A stretch of 64,000 nucleotides of DNA from Acidisoma sp. PAMC 29798. GTDB lineage: Bacteria; Pseudomonadota; Alphaproteobacteria; Acetobacterales; Acetobacteraceae. The position numbers and the translations under genes were made by a program. Below the pieces are notes generated by a model that was given only the letters and a program-made list of their open reading frames with translations, was not told the origin of the DNA and made no database searches. The stretch covers positions 3,467,001 through 3,531,000 of the forward strand of contig NZ_CP126994.1 in assembly GCF_030252425.1 (NCBI RefSeq), given 5' to 3'. This document shows, piece after piece, positions 62,016 to 64,000 of the stretch. Every line of letters starts with the position of its first letter. Position 1 is the first letter of the stretch.

Positions 62016-62216
62016 CGGGAGCACCGCGCTTTGGTTGCTAGACAAAATCCAAATTCCTCCTGGGCCGCCAACAAAGATCGCTGATTGGACTCTAGACTGG
62101 TTGGACCAAGCACGGCGGGCAACGCAGCAAGAAGAGGGGGGTCGAGGACGACCCCGGCTAATCCCTTCGTATGATCCCATCCTCCGCATGCTGAAGTTGA
62201 AGGGGGACCGCGCTTG

Positions 62217-63749
62217 ATGTCACACAGCGCCAACCGCATCCACCTCGTCAAGGACAGTGTCATCATGGATACAAACATCAGCGCCATGGTGGATCTCTCA
62301 CCTCTCGCCGATACAGCCGTGGCCTCCGCCACCGGCCCCATCGTTCCGGTGATCCTGTCGGGCGGCACGGGCACGCGGCTGTGGCCGGTGTCACGCGAAA
62401 GCTTCCCCAAGCAGTTCTGGCCCCTCGCCTCTGAACAGTCCCTCATTGCCGAGACCGCGACCCGCACGGCGGGCGGAGATTTCGCGGCCCCCGTCATCGT
62501 CTGCAATGAGGCGCATCGCTTTATGGTGGGTGAGCAGTTGCAGGCCGCCGGCATCAAGGGGGCCCGCATCCTGTTGGAGCCGGTGGGCCGCAACAGCGCC
62601 CCGGCCATTGCCGCCGCCGCCCTGCTGCTGGAGCAGGAAGACCCCCAGACCGTCATCTGTATGATGGCCGCCGACCATGCGATTCCCGATAGCGCCGCCC
62701 TGCGCGCTGCGCTGACCACCGCCGCCAAGGTCGCCCGCACCGGGCGCGTGGTCACCTTCGGCATGCGCCCCACCGCGCCCGAGACCGGCTTCGGCTATAT
62801 CGAAATCGGCGCCCCGCTGGAGGACGCACCGGAAGCCCATACCCTGACGCGCTTCATCGAAAAGCCCGATGCGGCCCGCGCCGCCGAATTGATCGCCACC
62901 GGCCAAGTGCTGTGGAACTCCGGCATCTTCGTCTTCACGGTCGCGACCTTGCTCGAAGAAATGCAGCTTCATGCGCCCGAGGTTCTGACCGCGGTGCGCG
63001 GCGCGGTTGCGGCCAGCACCACCGATCTCGACTTCATCCGCCTCGGCCGGGCGGAATTCGCCGCCTGCCCGAATATCAGCCTGGACTATGCCATCGCCGA
63101 GCGCACCACCCGCGCCGCCGTCATCGCCGTCGATTTCGACTGGTCGGATGTCGGCAGCTGGAATGCGCTGTGGGAGCTCGGCAAGAAAGATGCCGGCGGC
63201 AATGTCGCCGTGGGTGACGTGATGCTGGAAGACGCCACCAACTGCTACGTGCGCAGCGACGGCATGCTGACCACGGTTCTGGGTCTGGAAGATGCGGTCG
63301 TCATCGTGACCGAGGATGCGGTGCTGGCCATGCACCGCGACCGCGCCCAGGACGTGAAGGCGATCGTGGAGCGGTTGAAGGCGCAAAAGCGGCCGGAGGC
63401 GGTACGCCACAACCGCGACTACCGCCCTTGGGGCCATTACGAGGTGCTGACGCTGGGCGATCGTTTCCAGGTCAAGCGCATCGTCTGCAAGCCCGGTGAG
63501 AAGCTGTCCTTGCAGAAGCATTTCCACCGTGCCGAGCATTGGGTTGTGGTCGAGGGCAGCGCCATCGTGACGCGCGATCACGAGGAGATTCTGGTGCGGG
63601 AGAATGAGAGCATCTACCTGCCGCTTGGCTGCGTGCATCGGTTGTACAACCCCGGCCGCATTCCGCTGACACTCATCGAAGTGCAGTCCGGCCCGTATCT
63701 GGGCGAGGATGACATCATCCGCATCGAGGACACTTACGGCCGCGGCTGA
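62217..63749 (+). CDS. manC: Mannose-1-phosphate guanylyltransferase/mannose-6-phosphate isomerase
   Basis: A 510-residue bifunctional enzyme making GDP-mannose. The N-terminal nucleotidyltransferase (about 40-310) has PVILSGGTGTRLWPVSRESFPKQFWPL, MMAADHAI, GFGYIEIG, TRFIEKPD and WNSGIFVF; the C-terminal type II isomerase cupin (about 385-505) has RPWGHYEVL, KPGEKLSLQKHFHRAEHWVVVEGSA and LPLGCVHRLYNPGRIPLTLIEVQSGPYLGEDDIIRIEDTYGR. ATG at 62217 has AGGGGG ten bases upstream; ATG at 62265 with AAGGA is an equally spaced alternative. GDP-mannose feeds exopolysaccharide or lipopolysaccharide. Confidence 0.93.
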   Translation: MSHSANRIHLVKDSVIMDTNISAMVDLSPLADTAVASATGPIVPVILSGGTGTRLWPVSRESFPKQFWPLASEQSLIAETATRTAGGDFAAPVIVCNEAHRFMVGEQLQAAGIKGARILLEPVGRNSAPAIAAAALLLEQEDPQTVICMMAADHAIPDSAALRAALTTAAKVARTGRVVTFGMRPTAPETGFGYIEIGAPLEDAPEAHTLTRFIEKPDAARAAELIATGQVLWNSGIFVFTVATLLEEMQLHAPEVLTAVRGAVAASTTDLDFIRLGRAEFAACPNISLDYAIAERTTRAAVIAVDFDWSDVGSWNALWELGKKDAGGNVAVGDVMLEDATNCYVRSDGMLTTVLGLEDAVVIVTEDAVLAMHRDRAQDVKAIVERLKAQKRPEAVRHNRDYRPWGHYEVLTLGDRFQVKRIVCKPGEKLSLQKHFHRAEHWVVVEGSAIVTRDHEEILVRENESIYLPLGCVHRLYNPGRIPLTLIEVQSGPYLGEDDIIRIEDTYGRG

Positions 63750-63761
63750 GGCCAATCCTGG

Positions 63762-63790
63762 GCGGCTTCAGGGTCAATCCCCGAAGCCGC
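63762..63790 (+). terminator. Stem-loop after manC
   Basis: GCGGCTTC and GAAGCCGC pair, with an inner GGG/CCC and a five-base loop, starting 13 bases after the manC stop. There is no long T run, so termination efficiency is uncertain. Confidence 0.55.
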
Positions 63791-63796
63791 TCATCC

Positions 63797-63820
63797 TATC
63801 GGCCGATACGACCGCGTATC
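63797..63820 (+). promoter_or_regulatory. Palindrome TATCGGCCGATA followed by a second small inverted repeat
   Basis: A perfect 12-base palindrome (63797-63808) identical in core to the repeat at 48728-48759, overlapping GATACG-ACCG-CGTATC (63805-63820). It lies in the gap before the next gene and may be an operator shared with the amino-compound operon. Confidence 0.4.
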
Positions 63821-63914
63821 GCATACCGCCTAGAGTGAGCGTCACAGGATGATGCGCGTCCCTTACAGTGCATGCTCAGACCACGCCGCATGATCATGAT
63901 GAAGCGAGACCCAG

Positions 63915-64000
63915 ATGGCTTACGTTGGAAACCACATGTCTGACAGTATTGCCGTTTCGACCCCGATACGCCCGCTTGGGCGTCACGAGGTCGGGGCGAC
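63915..64000 (+). CDS. Start of an unidentified gene, cut by window edge
   Basis: An open frame begins MAYVGNHMSDSIAVSTPIRP and continues to the right edge (28 codons visible). ATG at 63936 (MSDSIAV) is an alternative start. The ribosome site is weak and too little is visible to assign a family. Its position after manC makes a surface-polysaccharide gene possible but unproven. Confidence 0.35.
   Translation, partial: MAYVGNHMSDSIAVSTPIRPLGRHEVGA

Overview
The window is high-GC, gene-dense chromosomal DNA from a Gram-negative alphaproteobacterium. CMP-KDO synthesis genes, class II DAHP synthase and a wealth of ribose-type, spermidine-type and dipeptide-type ABC importers fit Rhodospirillales, possibly Acetobacteraceae; that placement is inference from gene content, not from a marker gene. 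No rRNA, tRNA, CRISPR array or intact insertion sequence was seen.

Layout. 1-11 kb is mostly housekeeping: a truncated HU-like gene, an omega-aminotransferase, a decayed PIN-toxin gene with its small RHH-like partner, glutathione reductase, DAHP synthase, nicotinate phosphoribosyltransferase, glutamyl-tRNA synthetase and the kdsD-kdsB pair. A TetR regulator with two palindromic operators faces two small membrane-protein genes (10.4-11.7 kb).

11.7-28.1 kb is the most interesting part: two divergent operons. The leftward one (19,957 to 11,721) encodes maleylacetate reductase, hydroxyquinol 1,2-dioxygenase, a 3-hydroxyisobutyrate-dehydrogenase-like enzyme, a winged-helix protein fused to a sugar-binding-protein domain, a Gfo/Idh/MocA oxidoreductase, a medium-chain dehydrogenase and two SDRs. 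The rightward one (20,175 to 28,099) encodes a ribose-type ABC importer whose ATPase gene carries an internal deletion and frameshift, then a YciI protein, a second medium-chain dehydrogenase, a PRISE-type reductase and another SDR. Together they look like uptake and stepwise oxidation of a cyclic polyol-like or glycosidic compound to hydroxyquinol and then 3-oxoadipate; the substrate is unknown.

28-54 kb is dominated by transport and catabolism: a GT-C-like membrane protein, a second ribose-type importer (30-33.6 kb), a sugar-acid dehydratase plus SDR divergent from a FadR-type GntR regulator, a spermidine/putrescine-type importer with an XRE-cupin regulator, a LuxR-type regulator, a seven-gene operon combining a dipeptide-type importer with an aminotransferase and a FAD amine/amino-acid oxidase, and a third ribose-type importer. 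Four sites matching the FadR-type consensus TNGTNNNACNA (two exactly, two with one mismatch) sit in front of these modules and suggest a regional GntR regulon. No sugar kinase is present beside any importer, which favours oxidative rather than phosphorylating catabolism.

54-64 kb holds a flavin monooxygenase, a Tat-type molybdopterin-fold protein, a lower-GC methyltransferase, a full GGDEF-EAL protein, an acyltransferase-3, a glycosyltransferase-like protein and manC (GDP-mannose synthesis), consistent with a c-di-GMP-linked surface-polysaccharide region.
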